DNA of 64,000 nt, taken from Streptomyces typhae (GTDB lineage: Bacteria; Actinomycetota; Actinomycetes; Streptomycetales; Streptomycetaceae). Below, one piece after another: positions 1 through 7,864 of this stretch; positions within the stretch are counted from its first letter, which is position 1, and each line of letters opens with the position of its first letter. The stretch is taken from assembly GCF_009755605.1 (NCBI RefSeq), contig NZ_WPNZ01000011.1, positions 18,083 to 82,082 on the forward strand, written 5' to 3'. The notes below the pieces were generated by a model. The model was given only the letters and a program-made list of their open reading frames with translations, was not told where the DNA came from and did no database searches. A program made the position numbers and the translations under genes.

Positions 1-567
1 ACCCAGGGCGGCCCGACCATCGTCTTCGGTCTCATCGGCCTCGCCGCGAACCTGGTGTCGCTCACGCTCCTGATGCGCGGCCAGAAGGACAGCCTGAACG
101 TACGCGGCGCGTTCCTGGAGGTCCTCGCGGACGCGCTCGGCTCCGTCGCGGTTCTCGTGTCGGCCGCCGTCATCCTGACGACGGGCTGGCAGACGGCGGA
201 CCCCATCGCCTCCGTCGTCATCGGCCTCATGATCGTCCCGCGTACCTGGAAGCTGCTGCGGGAGACCCTGAACGTGCTCCTGGAGTCCGCGCCCAAGGGC
301 GTCGACATGGCCGAGGTGCGCGCCCACATGCTGGCCCTGCCCGGGGTGCGGGACGTGCACGACCTGCACGCCTGGACGATCACCTCGGGGATGCCGGTGC
401 TCTCCGCGCACGTCGTCGTGAGCTCCGAGACGCTCACCGCCATCGGGCACGAGAAGATGCTGCACGAATTGCAGAACTGCGTCGGCGACCACTTCGACGT
501 CGAACACTGCACGTTCCAGCTGGAGCCGGCCGGCCACGCGGAGCACGAACCGCGGCTCTGCCACTGA
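1..567 (+). CDS. Cation diffusion facilitator (CDF) transporter, 3' part
   Basis: The reading frame is open from base 1, so the 5' end lies outside the window and about 188 codons remain. The visible part has the last transmembrane helices, including the CDF helix-5 motif (FLEVLADALGSVAV), then the cytoplasmic C-terminal domain (DVHDLHAWTITSG) that dimerises and binds metal. CDF proteins export Zn2+ or similar divalent metals in exchange for protons. In helix 5 the metal-ligand position that is His in CzcD/ZitB-type zinc exporters is Glu here, so substrate is uncertain. The C-terminus ends with a His-containing tail. The family call is firm; the metal is not determined. Confidence 0.9.
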   Translation, partial: TQGGPTIVFGLIGLAANLVSLTLLMRGQKDSLNVRGAFLEVLADALGSVAVLVSAAVILTTGWQTADPIASVVIGLMIVPRTWKLLRETLNVLLESAPKGVDMAEVRAHMLALPGVRDVHDLHAWTITSGMPVLSAHVVVSSETLTAIGHEKMLHELQNCVGDHFDVEHCTFQLEPAGHAEHEPRLCH

Positions 568-570
568 CGG

Positions 571-617
571 CTCCGCCGACGGCGGGGGCTCCGCCAGTGG
601 GGCGGCCCCGCTCCTGG
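571..617 (+). terminator. Putative terminator hairpins after the CDF gene
   Basis: Just after the CDF stop codon is a short stem (CCGCC at 573-577 with GGCGG at 581-585, extended by a wobble pair and a C-G pair), followed at 594-616 by a second imperfect stem rich in GGGGC/GCCCC. There is no T-tract, as is usual for high-GC terminators. Confidence 0.4.
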
Positions 618-619
618 GG

Positions 620-625
620 TAGACT
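620..625 (+). promoter_or_regulatory. Putative -10 element for the leader ORF
   Basis: TAGACT fits the actinobacterial -10 pattern TANNNT and lies about 40 nt before the leader ORF start. I see no convincing -35 hexamer. This would give a transcript with a leader of about 35 nt before the small ORF. Confidence 0.4.
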
Positions 626-665
626 TGTCGGCGATCTTCGAGGACACATGTACGGAGGTGGGTTG

Positions 666-734
666 ATGACTGTCGTGGCTGACGCTGCCATGCGCGGCGA
701 CATGTTCGTCCCCACCACCGGGGCCCACGGCTGA
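666..734 (+). CDS. 22-codon leader peptide ORF (putative)
   Basis: A short ORF starts with ATG at 666 and ends with TGA at 732-734. It has a strong ribosome site (ACGGAGG, 652-658) eight bases upstream. The 22-residue product is Met/Ala/Gly-rich with no membrane segment and no run of one amino acid that would mark a classical amino-acid attenuator. It lies 47 nt before the start of the methyltransferase-acetyltransferase gene. The bases ACGGAGG can pair perfectly with CCTCCGT at 776-782, which covers the downstream start. I infer a regulatory uORF; no function is recognised from the peptide itself. Confidence 0.5.
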   Translation: MTVVADAAMRGDMFVPTTGAHG

Positions 735-756
735 CCTTCCGTACGCAGCGGCCGGG

Positions 757-782
757 CCCCCTTCGCAAAGGGTTTCCTCCGT
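757..782 (+). promoter_or_regulatory. Hairpin and anti-SD element before the methyltransferase gene
   Basis: CCCTT/AAGGG (about 759-772) can form a small stem followed by TTT, and the next bases CCTCCGT (776-782) are complementary to the leader ORF ribosome site at 652-658. The layout resembles attenuation or translational control, but no family match is known to me. Confidence 0.35.
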
Positions 783-2113
783 TGACTCAGCAATCCACCA
801 GCGTGATCACCGACGCCTTCTTCGCCCTGCACCACGGCCTGCCGCGACAGGGCCCCGGCTCCGACGCCACCACTCGCGCGCTGCTCGCCCTCGCCGGTGA
901 GCTGCCCGCCCGTCCGCGCGTGCTCGACCTGGGCTGTGGTCCCGGCCGCTCCGCGCTGCTGCTCGCCGCCGAGGCGGGCGCCGACGTGACGGCCGTCGAC
1001 CTGCACGAGCCGTTCCTCGCCGAACTGCGCGCCGCCGCACGGGCCCGCGGCCTCGCGGACTCGGTGCACACCGTCCGCGCGGACATGGGCGACCTGCCCT
1101 GGCCGGACGGGTCGTTCGACCTGATCTGGGCGGAGAGCTCCGCGTACAGCATCGGCTTCGACACCGCGCTCGGCTCCTGGCGGCGGCTGCTCGCCCCGGG
1201 CGGGACGCTCGTCCTCACCGAGTGCGAGTGGACGGGCGACGACCCGTCCGCCGAGGCGCGCGCCTTCTGGGACGCGCACTATCCGCTGCGCACCGCGGAG
1301 CGCAACACCCGCGCGGCCTTCGCCGCCGGGTACGCGGTGCTCGGCACCGTCTCCCAGCCGGAGTCCGACTGGCAGGAGTACTACGGCCCGCTCGGCGACC
1401 GTGCCGACGCGGCCGACCCCGGGGCGCCCGGCATGGCCGAGGCCCTCGCAGCCACCCGCGCCGAGCTCGCCATGCGGCGGGAGCACGGCACGGAGTACGG
1501 GTACACCGGCTACGTCCTGCGCCCCGCGGACGGCGCCTGGCTCACCCGGCCCGAGGCGGCGTCCGGTGCCGACCGGGCGGCCGTGCGCGCCGTGAACGCC
1601 GCCGCGTTCCCGACCGTCGCGGAGGCCGACCTGGTCGACGCGCTCCGCGAGGATCCGGACGCCTGGCTTGAGGGCCTGTCGTACGTCGCCGAGGCGCCCC
1701 GCGCGACCGACCCGGCCGAGGCCGAGGTGACCGGCGTGACCGGCGCGACCGGCGCGGACGTCGTGGCGCACGCCCTGCTCACGCGCTGCCATGTGGACGG
1801 CGTTCCGGCGCTCTGTCTGGCGCCGGTGGCCGTGCACCCGGCGCATCAGGCGACGGGCGCCGGTACGGCCGTCGTGCGCGCCGTGCTGCACGCCGCGCGC
1901 GCCCGTGGCGAGCAACTGGTCCTGGTGCTCGGGCACCCGGACTACTATCCGCGGTTCGGTTTCACCCCGGCGTCGGGTTACGGGATCCGGCCAAGTTTCG
2001 AGGTCCCGGACGCGGCCCTGATGGCGCTCGTGCTGGACGGGACGCCTGGAACTGACGGTTCCACGCCGGTGCCGCGGGGCACGATCACGTATCCGGCGGC
2101 CTTCGGGGTCTGA
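782..2113 (+). CDS. SAM-dependent methyltransferase fused to GNAT acetyltransferase
   Basis: A 443-residue two-domain protein. Residues about 35-150 form a class I methyltransferase with the SAM-binding motif VLDLGCGPG at 47-55 and an acidic strand-2 end (VTAVDLHE). Residues about 255-430 form a GNAT N-acetyltransferase with the acetyl-CoA loop (VHPAHQATGAGTAVV) and the typical YYPRFGFTPA motif. Either part could modify a small molecule or protein; the substrate is unknown. The frame opens with TTG at 782 with no good ribosome site of its own, which fits control through the leader ORF upstream. Both domains are intact and neither looks degenerate. Confidence 0.85.
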   Translation: MTQQSTSVITDAFFALHHGLPRQGPGSDATTRALLALAGELPARPRVLDLGCGPGRSALLLAAEAGADVTAVDLHEPFLAELRAAARARGLADSVHTVRADMGDLPWPDGSFDLIWAESSAYSIGFDTALGSWRRLLAPGGTLVLTECEWTGDDPSAEARAFWDAHYPLRTAERNTRAAFAAGYAVLGTVSQPESDWQEYYGPLGDRADAADPGAPGMAEALAATRAELAMRREHGTEYGYTGYVLRPADGAWLTRPEAASGADRAAVRAVNAAAFPTVAEADLVDALREDPDAWLEGLSYVAEAPRATDPAEAEVTGVTGATGADVVAHALLTRCHVDGVPALCLAPVAVHPAHQATGAGTAVVRAVLHAARARGEQLVLVLGHPDYYPRFGFTPASGYGIRPSFEVPDAALMALVLDGTPGTDGSTPVPRGTITYPAAFGV

Positions 2114-2237
2114 TCGCGAGGGCGTCCGCGTGCCCGTTCCCGGCGTCGGGGACGGGACATGCGGGGCTCCCGGAGTGCGGGGAGTGCCGGTGTCGTACGG
2201 CAGACTTGAGGATCCGAGACCGAAGCGAAGGATGGGT

Positions 2238-2831
2238 ATGCCGATCACACCTGCCACCGCGGCGAACAGCTCGCCGAACGGCACCGGAGAGACAATCCTG
2301 CTGGAACTCGTCGACGAGGACGGCAGGACGATCGGTACGGCGGAGAAGCTCGCCGCCCACCAGGCGCCAGGGCAGCTGCACCGGGCGTTCTCCGTCTTCC
2401 TCTTCGACGAGCAGGGCCGGCTCCTGCTCCAGCAGCGGGCCCTCGGCAAGTACCACTCCCCCGGTGTCTGGTCCAACACCTGCTGCGGCCACCCCTACCC
2501 GGGCGAGGCGCCGTTCGCCGCCGCCGCCCGGCGCACCTTCGAGGAACTCGGCGTCTCGCCGTCGCTGCTCGCCGAGGCGGGCACCGTGCGCTACAACCAC
2601 CCGGACCCGGACTCGGGCCTGGTGGAGCAGGAGTTCAACCACCTGTTCGTGGGGATGGTGCAGGCCGAGCTGCGCCCGGACTCCTCCGAAGTGGGAGACA
2701 CGGCGTTCGTCACGGCCGCGGAGCTGGCGGAGCGGCATGCGCGGGGCACGTTCTCCGCGTGGTTCATGACGGTCCTGGACGCGGCGCGGCCCGCGATCAA
2801 GGAGCTGACGGGCCCCGGCGCGGGCTGGTAG
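2238..2831 (+). CDS. idi: Isopentenyl-diphosphate delta-isomerase, type 1
   Basis: Interconverts IPP and DMAPP in isoprenoid synthesis. The 197-residue Nudix-fold protein carries the catalytic Cys motif (SNTCCGHP), a Nudix-like helix (GEAPFAAAARRTFEELGV) and the acidic EQEFNHLF motif that binds the catalytic metal. I chose ATG 2238 because GAAGG lies 6 nt upstream and the length matches Streptomyces type 1 enzymes; an ATG at 2232 would add two residues. The gene stands alone, with a convergent gene 36 bp downstream. Confidence 0.95.
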   Translation: MPITPATAANSSPNGTGETILLELVDEDGRTIGTAEKLAAHQAPGQLHRAFSVFLFDEQGRLLLQQRALGKYHSPGVWSNTCCGHPYPGEAPFAAAARRTFEELGVSPSLLAEAGTVRYNHPDPDSGLVEQEFNHLFVGMVQAELRPDSSEVGDTAFVTAAELAERHARGTFSAWFMTVLDAARPAIKELTGPGAGW

Positions 2832-2843
2832 CGCCGCCGCCGG

Positions 2844-2865
2844 GACCCGCGCCCGCGCCCGGGTC
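2844..2865. terminator. Bidirectional hairpin between convergent genes
   Basis: GACCCG at 2844-2849 pairs with CGGGTC at 2860-2865 around a 10-nt GC-rich loop, in the gap between idi and the convergent ATPase gene. Confidence 0.45.
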
Positions 2866-2867
2866 GC

Positions 2868-3344
2868 TCAGGTCCCGTCCGGTTTCAGGGGCAGGGCCGC
2901 CCAGATGACCTTGCCCCCGCCGGCCGTGTGCTCGACGTCGCACGTGCCGCCCGCCTCCTGGGCGATCTCACGGACCAGGAGCAGCCCGCGGCCGCCGGTC
3001 TGGCCGTGGTCGGCGAACAGCGCCGTGGGGCGGTAGGGATGATTGTCCTCCACGGACACCCGCACCCACTCCGCGCCCACAGCGACCTCCACGGCGAGCG
3101 TCGGGGAGAGCAGCGCCGCGTGCCGCACCGCGTTGGTGACGAGCTCGGAGACGATGAGCAGCAGTCCCTGCACGAGCTCGTCCGGCGCCGGCACGCCCTG
3201 GCGCGCGAGCAGATCGCGCACCGCGTGCCGTGCCTGGGGCACCGACGCGTCGACGGCGGGGGCGGTGAACCGCCACACGCCCTCGTACGGCACGCGTCCG
3301 CCGCCCCTTGGGAGCGGGTCCGGCCCTCTCCCGTCGTTCCCCAT
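2868..3344 (-). CDS. ATP-binding anti-sigma-factor-like kinase (HATPase_c)
   Basis: A 158-residue protein made only of a GHKL ATPase domain of the RsbW/SpoIIAB type, which Streptomyces has in dozens of copies. The N-box (LIVSELVTNAVRH) and the G2-like box (GGRGLLLVREIAQ) are present; the D/G1 region reads VEDNHPYRP. Such proteins bind a sigma factor or phosphorylate an anti-sigma antagonist, but no partner gene is adjacent, so the target is unknown. ATG at 3344 is preferred; a GTG at 3380 would add 12 residues, and neither start has a clear ribosome site. Confidence 0.8.
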   Translation of the reverse strand: MGNDGRGPDPLPRGGGRVPYEGVWRFTAPAVDASVPQARHAVRDLLARQGVPAPDELVQGLLLIVSELVTNAVRHAALLSPTLAVEVAVGAEWVRVSVEDNHPYRPTALFADHGQTGGRGLLLVREIAQEAGGTCDVEHTAGGGKVIWAALPLKPDGT

Positions 3345-3473
3345 TGCCCGGTCCCCGCCCTCGCGCTCGATTGTCACCACACGTCGAGTGTTGGGAACGC
3401 ACTGGTCCGTACCGCGCTACTGACCAGAAGTCAGCCACTATCGACGTGATTTGATCGCGCCCGCATGACGCCG

Positions 3474-4136
3474 TCAGTTGCGCGACTGCTCCTGGCCCTC
3501 TTCTGCTGCCTTCCAGGGTTCTTCAGGTTGTACGGCTTCACGGCTGACCATGCTGATCAGCCGCCGGCCGCCGATGCCCGTGGCGATGAGGCCGAGCCCG
3601 TCGAAGAGCAGGGCGAGGGAGAAGAAGGTGCCGATGACGTACTGGCTGCTGCTCGGCCAGCCGCCGAGCACCAGGACGCCGAGCAGCACCCCGAACGCGC
3701 CCTGGAGCAGGGTCACGGCCATCTGCGGCCCCCGCACCACCAGGCTGCCGACGAGCCGGAACACCCCGCCGGTGAGGAAGAGCAGCGCCGCGAACATCGT
3801 CAGGGCCTCCGCGGCCACGTCGGGCCTGCGGATGACGACGACGCCCGCCGCGAGGTTCAGCGCGGCCACCACCACGCCGAGCCAGAAGAAGTTCGAGCCG
3901 CGGGACTGCACCGCGTGCAGCAGCGCCACGACGCCGCCCACCAGGAGCAGCCATCCGAACAGCAGCATCGAGGTGAGCGTCGCGACCCCCGCGTACACGA
4001 GTCCGACGAGGCCGCCGACGACGAGGATCGCGCCGAGCAGCGTGAGGAGGGCGAAGCTGCGCCGCAGCCGAGTGCCCCGGTCCGTGGGGCCGGGGCCCTC
4101 GGCACCGGCCTGCTTGTGTGTACGGCCCATGACCAT
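3474..4136 (-). CDS. HdeD-like (DUF308) membrane protein
   Basis: A 220-residue integral membrane protein with about six hydrophobic helices in paired arrangement, as in the HdeD/DUF308 family (acid-stress membrane proteins of unclear mechanism). The basic N-terminus and charged C-terminal tail (EEPWKAAEEGQEQSRN) suggest cytoplasmic ends. ATG 4136 is chosen for a GGAG six bases upstream; ATG 4130 is also possible. Function in actinobacteria is not established. Confidence 0.8.
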   Translation of the reverse strand: MVMGRTHKQAGAEGPGPTDRGTRLRRSFALLTLLGAILVVGGLVGLVYAGVATLTSMLLFGWLLLVGGVVALLHAVQSRGSNFFWLGVVVAALNLAAGVVVIRRPDVAAEALTMFAALLFLTGGVFRLVGSLVVRGPQMAVTLLQGAFGVLLGVLVLGGWPSSSQYVIGTFFSLALLFDGLGLIATGIGGRRLISMVSREAVQPEEPWKAAEEGQEQSRN

Positions 4137-4194
4137 GTGCGTCTCCGTCCGTGCGAAGCCGCCCCTTCTTGATCGTACGTTCGAGGGGTGCGGA

Positions 4195-4207
4195 TAGCAT
4201 CCGGCGC
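4195..4207 (+). promoter_or_regulatory. -10 element placed for a leaderless transcript
   Basis: TAGCAT (4195-4200) ends 7 nt before ATG 4208, and no ribosome site precedes the ATG. This spacing would start the mRNA at or next to the start codon. Confidence 0.45.
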
Positions 4208-4975
4208 ATGGAGCCGCAGCTGAGGCAGACCGTCGCGGACGGCGTCGCCACCGTCGTCATCGACCATCCGGCCAAGCGCAACGCCATGACGGCCGGCATG
4301 TGGGGCGCGCTGCCGCCGCTGCTCGCGGCCCTCGCCGCCGACCCGGCCGTGCGGGCCCTGGTCCTGACCGGCGCCGGGGACACCTTCTGCGCGGGCGCGG
4401 ACATCTCCTCGCTGCGCACGGAGCCGGGCCGCGCCCAGGAGCTCGCCGGGCGGGCGGAGGAGGCCCTGGCGGCGTTCCCGAAGCCGACGCTCGCGGCGGT
4501 GCGGGGGTACTGCGTGGGCGGCGGCTGTCAGCTCGCCGCCGCCTGCGACCTGCGGTTCGCCGACGAGGACGCCGCCTTCGCCATCACCCCGGCGAAGCTC
4601 GGCATCGTCTACCCGGCGTCGACCACGCGCCGCCTGGTGGCCCTGGTGGGCCCCGCCACCGCCAAGTACCTGCTGTTCTCGGGCGAGCCCGTCGACGCGC
4701 GGCGGGCGCTGCGCACGGGCCTGGTGGACGAGGTGCTGCCCGCCGGTGAACTCGACGCACGCGTGAAGGAGTTCACCCGGGTCCTCGCCTCCCGCTCGCT
4801 GCTCACGCAGGCCGCGGCGAAGGAGTTCGCGGACGCCGCCGCGGGCACCGGCGCCGGGGGCGCGCGGGAGGCGTACTGGGCGGAGCAGATGCGCGGCAGC
4901 GGCGACACCGCAGAGGGGGTCGCCGCCTTCCTGGAGCGCAGACAGCCGCGGTTCGGCTGGGCGCCGCCGCGCTAG
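4208..4975 (+). CDS. Enoyl-CoA hydratase/isomerase family protein
   Basis: A 255-residue crotonase-fold protein. The oxyanion-hole segments are visible (GAGDTFCAGADIS and RGYCVGGGCQLAAACDLRFA), and the later ITPAKLGIVYPAS segment holds the area of the catalytic acid in hydratases. Whether it hydrates enoyl-CoA or acts on another acyl-CoA cannot be told. It is not near the beta-oxidation cluster at 26-32 kb. The gene appears to be read from a leaderless transcript. Its stop codon overlaps by four bases with the convergent PfpI gene. Confidence 0.88.
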   Translation: MEPQLRQTVADGVATVVIDHPAKRNAMTAGMWGALPPLLAALAADPAVRALVLTGAGDTFCAGADISSLRTEPGRAQELAGRAEEALAAFPKPTLAAVRGYCVGGGCQLAAACDLRFADEDAAFAITPAKLGIVYPASTTRRLVALVGPATAKYLLFSGEPVDARRALRTGLVDEVLPAGELDARVKEFTRVLASRSLLTQAAAKEFADAAAGTGAGGAREAYWAEQMRGSGDTAEGVAAFLERRQPRFGWAPPR

Positions 4976-5622
4976 CTCCCGGCGGGGGCTCCCGCCGCCA
5001 GGCCGGTTTCGCGCCGCCACATCTCCACGAGGTGGGCCGGTGCCTTCTCCGGCGACCCCGCGTCGTACGGCGGCTGCGGGTCGTACTCGATCAGGAGCTG
5101 GACGGACTGGGCGCGCTCGTCGCCCGCGATCCTGCCGACGAGGGCGAGGCCCATGTCGATGCCGGAGGAGACACCGGCCGCCGTGACGTACTTGCCGTCG
5201 AAGACCACGCGCTGCCCCGTGGAGCGCACGCCGAGCCCGTCGAGCACCTCCAGGGCCAGCCAGTGCGAGGTCGCCTCGCGGCCCGTCAGGAGTCCGGCGG
5301 CGGCGAGCGCCAGGGAGCCCGTGCACACGGACGTGGTCCACGTGGTGGTCGCGTCGACGGCACGCAGCCAGTCGAGCAGCGGCTCGTTCTCCATCTGGTC
5401 GCGCTGGTCGGGGCCGCCGGGGACCACCACGATGTCCGGGTGCGGCACCTCGTCGAAGGTCCTGCCCGCGACGAGGGCGAGCTGCCCGGCGTCGTCGGGC
5501 ACCGGGCCCGTCCGCCCGGCCACGAAGACCACCTCGGCGCCCGGGATGCCCCCGAGCGTCTGGTAGGGGCCGATGGCGTCGAGCGCGGTGAAGCGGTCGT
5601 ACAGGGCGATAGCGATCTGCAT
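4972..5622 (-). CDS. DJ-1/PfpI family protein (isonitrile hydratase-like)
   Basis: A 216-residue single-domain DJ-1/PfpI protein. The nucleophile elbow is TSVCTGSLALAAAG with Cys100, and the upstream PDIVVVPGGPD segment is typical of this superfamily. Closest functional types include isonitrile hydratase and stress-related hydrolases, but substrate cannot be assigned. It lies 91 bp downstream of the GlxA-type regulator on the same strand, which shares the same fold, so the two may be transcribed together. The 3' ends of this gene and the enoyl-CoA hydratase gene overlap by four bases. Confidence 0.88.
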   Translation of the reverse strand: MQIAIALYDRFTALDAIGPYQTLGGIPGAEVVFVAGRTGPVPDDAGQLALVAGRTFDEVPHPDIVVVPGGPDQRDQMENEPLLDWLRAVDATTTWTTSVCTGSLALAAAGLLTGREATSHWLALEVLDGLGVRSTGQRVVFDGKYVTAAGVSSGIDMGLALVGRIAGDERAQSVQLLIEYDPQPPYDAGSPEKAPAHLVEMWRRETGLAAGAPAGS

Positions 5623-5672
5623 GCGTTCTCCCGAGGCGTGCGGTCGGTGGTGCGCGGTCGGAAAGGAGGGCT

Positions 5673-5742
5673 CAGGGAGCCGTGGTCAGGAAGCCGAGGC
5701 CAGGGAGCCGTCGTCAGGGAGCCGTGGTCAGGGAGCTGTGGA
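5673..5742 (-). repeat. 14-bp tandem repeat, five copies, spanning the end of the GlxA-like gene
   Basis: Five copies of a 14-bp unit (consensus CAGGGAGCCGTGGT on the plus strand) at 5673-5686, 5687-5700, 5701-5714, 5715-5728 and 5729-5742. The last copies encode the C-terminal SLTTAP of the regulator and its stop codon (5714-5716); the others lie beyond the stop. Copies differ by up to four bases. Confidence 0.85.
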
Positions 5743-6691
5743 AGCGGCGGCGGTACTCGGCCGGTGTCGTGCCGAGCGCCTTCAGGAAGGCGCGGCGCAT
5801 CGCCTCCGGGGTGCCGTAGCCGCAGGCGCGCGAGACCTCCTCGACGCCGCCGGAGGTGTCCTCCAGGAGCCGTCGCGCCTGCTCGACGCGGACCCGGTCG
5901 ACGTACTTGCCGGGCGTCGTGCCCGTCTCCGCGTGGAAGGAGCGGGCGAAGTGCCGGGGCGAGAGCCGGGCGCGCGCCGCGAGGGACTCCACACTCAGGT
6001 CGCCCGCGGGGTTCTCGCTGATCCACCGCTGGACCTCGCGCAGCGGCTCGCTCCGCGCCGTCTGGGCCGAGAGCTGCGCGCTGAACTGCGCCTGGTTCCC
6101 GGGGCGGCGCAGGAAGACCACCAGGAAGCGCGCCACGGTCAGGGCGGTGTCGCGGCCGAGGTCCTCCTCGACGAGGGCGAGCGCCAGGTCGATGCCCGCC
6201 GTCACCCCGGCGGAGGTCGCGACATGGCCGTCGCGTACGTAGATGGGATCCGGGTCCACCTCGACGTCCGGGTGGTTGCGGGCGAGCGTGTCGCAGTACG
6301 CCCAGTGCGTCGTCGCGCGGCGGCCGTCGAGGAGTCCGGCGCGGGCGAGCAGGATCGAGCCGGTGCAGACGGACACCAGGCGGCGGGCGCGCGGGGCGTT
6401 CGCCCGGAGCCAGGCCACCAGATCGGCGTCCTGCGCCCGGGTGCCGGCGCCGCCCGGCACGAGCAGGGTGTGCCAGGAGCGTGCGGCCGCCTCGGTCAGG
6501 GAGGTGTCGGGGGACAGCGCGAGCCCGCTCGACGTCCGGACCGGGGCACCGTCCATGGACGCCGTGACGACGCGGTAGGGCTTGGCGTCGCCGTGCCACT
6601 GGCTCGCGCCGGTGAAGACCTCCAGGGGCCCCGTGACGTCGAGGCTCTGCACGCCCTCGAAGAGGACGACCAGTACGGTTCGCTGCTCCAT
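5714..6691 (-). CDS. GlxA-type transcriptional regulator (PfpI domain plus AraC HTH)
   Basis: A 325-residue protein with an N-terminal DJ-1/PfpI-like domain (about 1-185; SVCTGSILLARAGLLDG contains the elbow Cys) and a C-terminal AraC/XylS DNA-binding domain (about 225-320; LAARARLSPRHFARSFHAETGTTP, then the second helix-turn-helix with SRACGYGTPEAMRRAF). Such regulators usually sense small nitrogen compounds or stress signals. The neighbouring single-domain PfpI gene is a likely target or partner. The final codons are part of a 14-bp tandem repeat. Confidence 0.92.
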   Translation of the reverse strand: MEQRTVLVVLFEGVQSLDVTGPLEVFTGASQWHGDAKPYRVVTASMDGAPVRTSSGLALSPDTSLTEAAARSWHTLLVPGGAGTRAQDADLVAWLRANAPRARRLVSVCTGSILLARAGLLDGRRATTHWAYCDTLARNHPDVEVDPDPIYVRDGHVATSAGVTAGIDLALALVEEDLGRDTALTVARFLVVFLRRPGNQAQFSAQLSAQTARSEPLREVQRWISENPAGDLSVESLAARARLSPRHFARSFHAETGTTPGKYVDRVRVEQARRLLEDTSGGVEEVSRACGYGTPEAMRRAFLKALGTTPAEYRRRFHSSLTTAP

Positions 6692-6823
6692 GTCTCGATT
6701 CTTCGGGCGGGCCCGGACGTCCGCAATGACGAGCTCCCCACCTTTCCTGCCACGGCGGGACGGCTCCGCTCCGGCGTTCCCGCCACGGCGGTGCGGCTCC
6801 GCTCCGGTCGGGGCTTCACCTCA

Positions 6824-6843
6824 TACCAACCAGTCGGTAACGT
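6824..6843 (+). promoter_or_regulatory. TetR-type operator overlapping a leaderless -10
   Basis: TACCAACCAGTCGGTA (6824-6839) is an imperfect palindrome, with six of eight pairs matching, of the kind bound by many TetR-family repressors. It overlaps TAACGT (6838-6843), a -10-like hexamer ending 6 nt before ATG 6850. No TetR gene lies in the window. Confidence 0.5.
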
Positions 6844-6849
6844 GAGGGC

Positions 6850-7743
6850 ATGACCTCTTCGACCACGCCCGCACCGGCCGCCGCGGCCCTGCCCCCGCGC
6901 GCGGGGCGGCGCTGCCACGGTGTGCTCAACACCATCCACACGACGCACTACTTCGCTCCCGACCCGGGCCGCGAGCTGGCCGCGCTCGGCATCACACACC
7001 CCAAGGCCGTCAACTTCGCGATCCGGGGAGCGGCGATGGGGGCCGTGGGCGCGGGCGTGATCACCGCGGCGTTCTACAACTACAAGCCGGAGGTCGTCGC
7101 GCGGTTCGTGCCCGAGGTGTGGCGCACCGCGACGCCCGAGGACGTGCTCGCCGCCCGGCTGCGCGCCGTCGACTCCACGCTGCGCCGCCTCCTCGGCGAG
7201 GACGCGGTCTCCTCGCCGGAGATGACGGAGGCGGCCGGGCTCGCCCTGCGGGCCGCCGAGGCCTGCTCGCCGGGCGGCCGCCCGCTGTACGCCGCGCATG
7301 CCGCCCTGCCGGTGCCGCGGGAGCCCCACCTCGCCTACTGGCACGCGGCGACGCTGCTGCGCGAACACCGGGGCGACGGCCACCTGGTCGCGCTCCTGGA
7401 CGCGGAACTCGACGCCGTGGAGGCACTCGCGAGCCACACCGCGACGGGCAGGAGCATGACGCCCAAGTGGAACCTGGCCACGCGCGGCTGGTCCCCCGAG
7501 GACTGGGACGCCGCCCTCGACCGGCTGCGCGGACGCGGAATCCTGGACGCGGCGGGCGAGTTGACCGAGGCGGGTGTCGCGCTGCGGCAGCGGATCGAGG
7601 AGCAGACCGACCGCCTGGACCGCGCCCCCTACGAGCACCTCGGCGCGGCCGGCGTGGAGCGGCTCACCGAGCTGGGATCCGCGTTCGCCGGCGCGGTCGT
7701 GCGGGCCGGGGCGTTCCCCGGGGATCTGCTCGGCAAGGCCTGA
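6850..7743 (+). CDS. SCO6745 family protein (unknown function)
   Basis: A 297-residue protein matching my memory of the actinobacterial SCO6745 family: an N-terminal segment rich in His (VLNTIHTTHYF), a small-residue helix (AAMGAVGAGVITAAFYNY), and a mostly helical remainder ending in a winged-helix-like part (about 215-290, WNLATRGWSPEDWDAALDRL then LTEAGVALRQRIEE). No enzyme motif is evident. A TetR-like operator overlaps its putative promoter, so it is probably repressible. The role is unknown. Confidence 0.75.
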   Translation: MTSSTTPAPAAAALPPRAGRRCHGVLNTIHTTHYFAPDPGRELAALGITHPKAVNFAIRGAAMGAVGAGVITAAFYNYKPEVVARFVPEVWRTATPEDVLAARLRAVDSTLRRLLGEDAVSSPEMTEAAGLALRAAEACSPGGRPLYAAHAALPVPREPHLAYWHAATLLREHRGDGHLVALLDAELDAVEALASHTATGRSMTPKWNLATRGWSPEDWDAALDRLRGRGILDAAGELTEAGVALRQRIEEQTDRLDRAPYEHLGAAGVERLTELGSAFAGAVVRAGAFPGDLLGKA

Positions 7744-7864
7744 CGCCGCGGCGGCGTGAGCATGCCCGCCGGTGCGCGGGGTACCCGGGTGTCCTCGCGA
7801 CCTCGAACAGTTCTCCGTGGAAGAGGTTCCGTGGAAGGGGTCGGGGAGACGAAGGGAGAACCTC

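Noticed and set aside
434..2479. Long minus-strand frame over the methyltransferase and idi genes
   Set aside because: Arg-rich, no domain, antisense to two clear genes; typical high-GC shadow.
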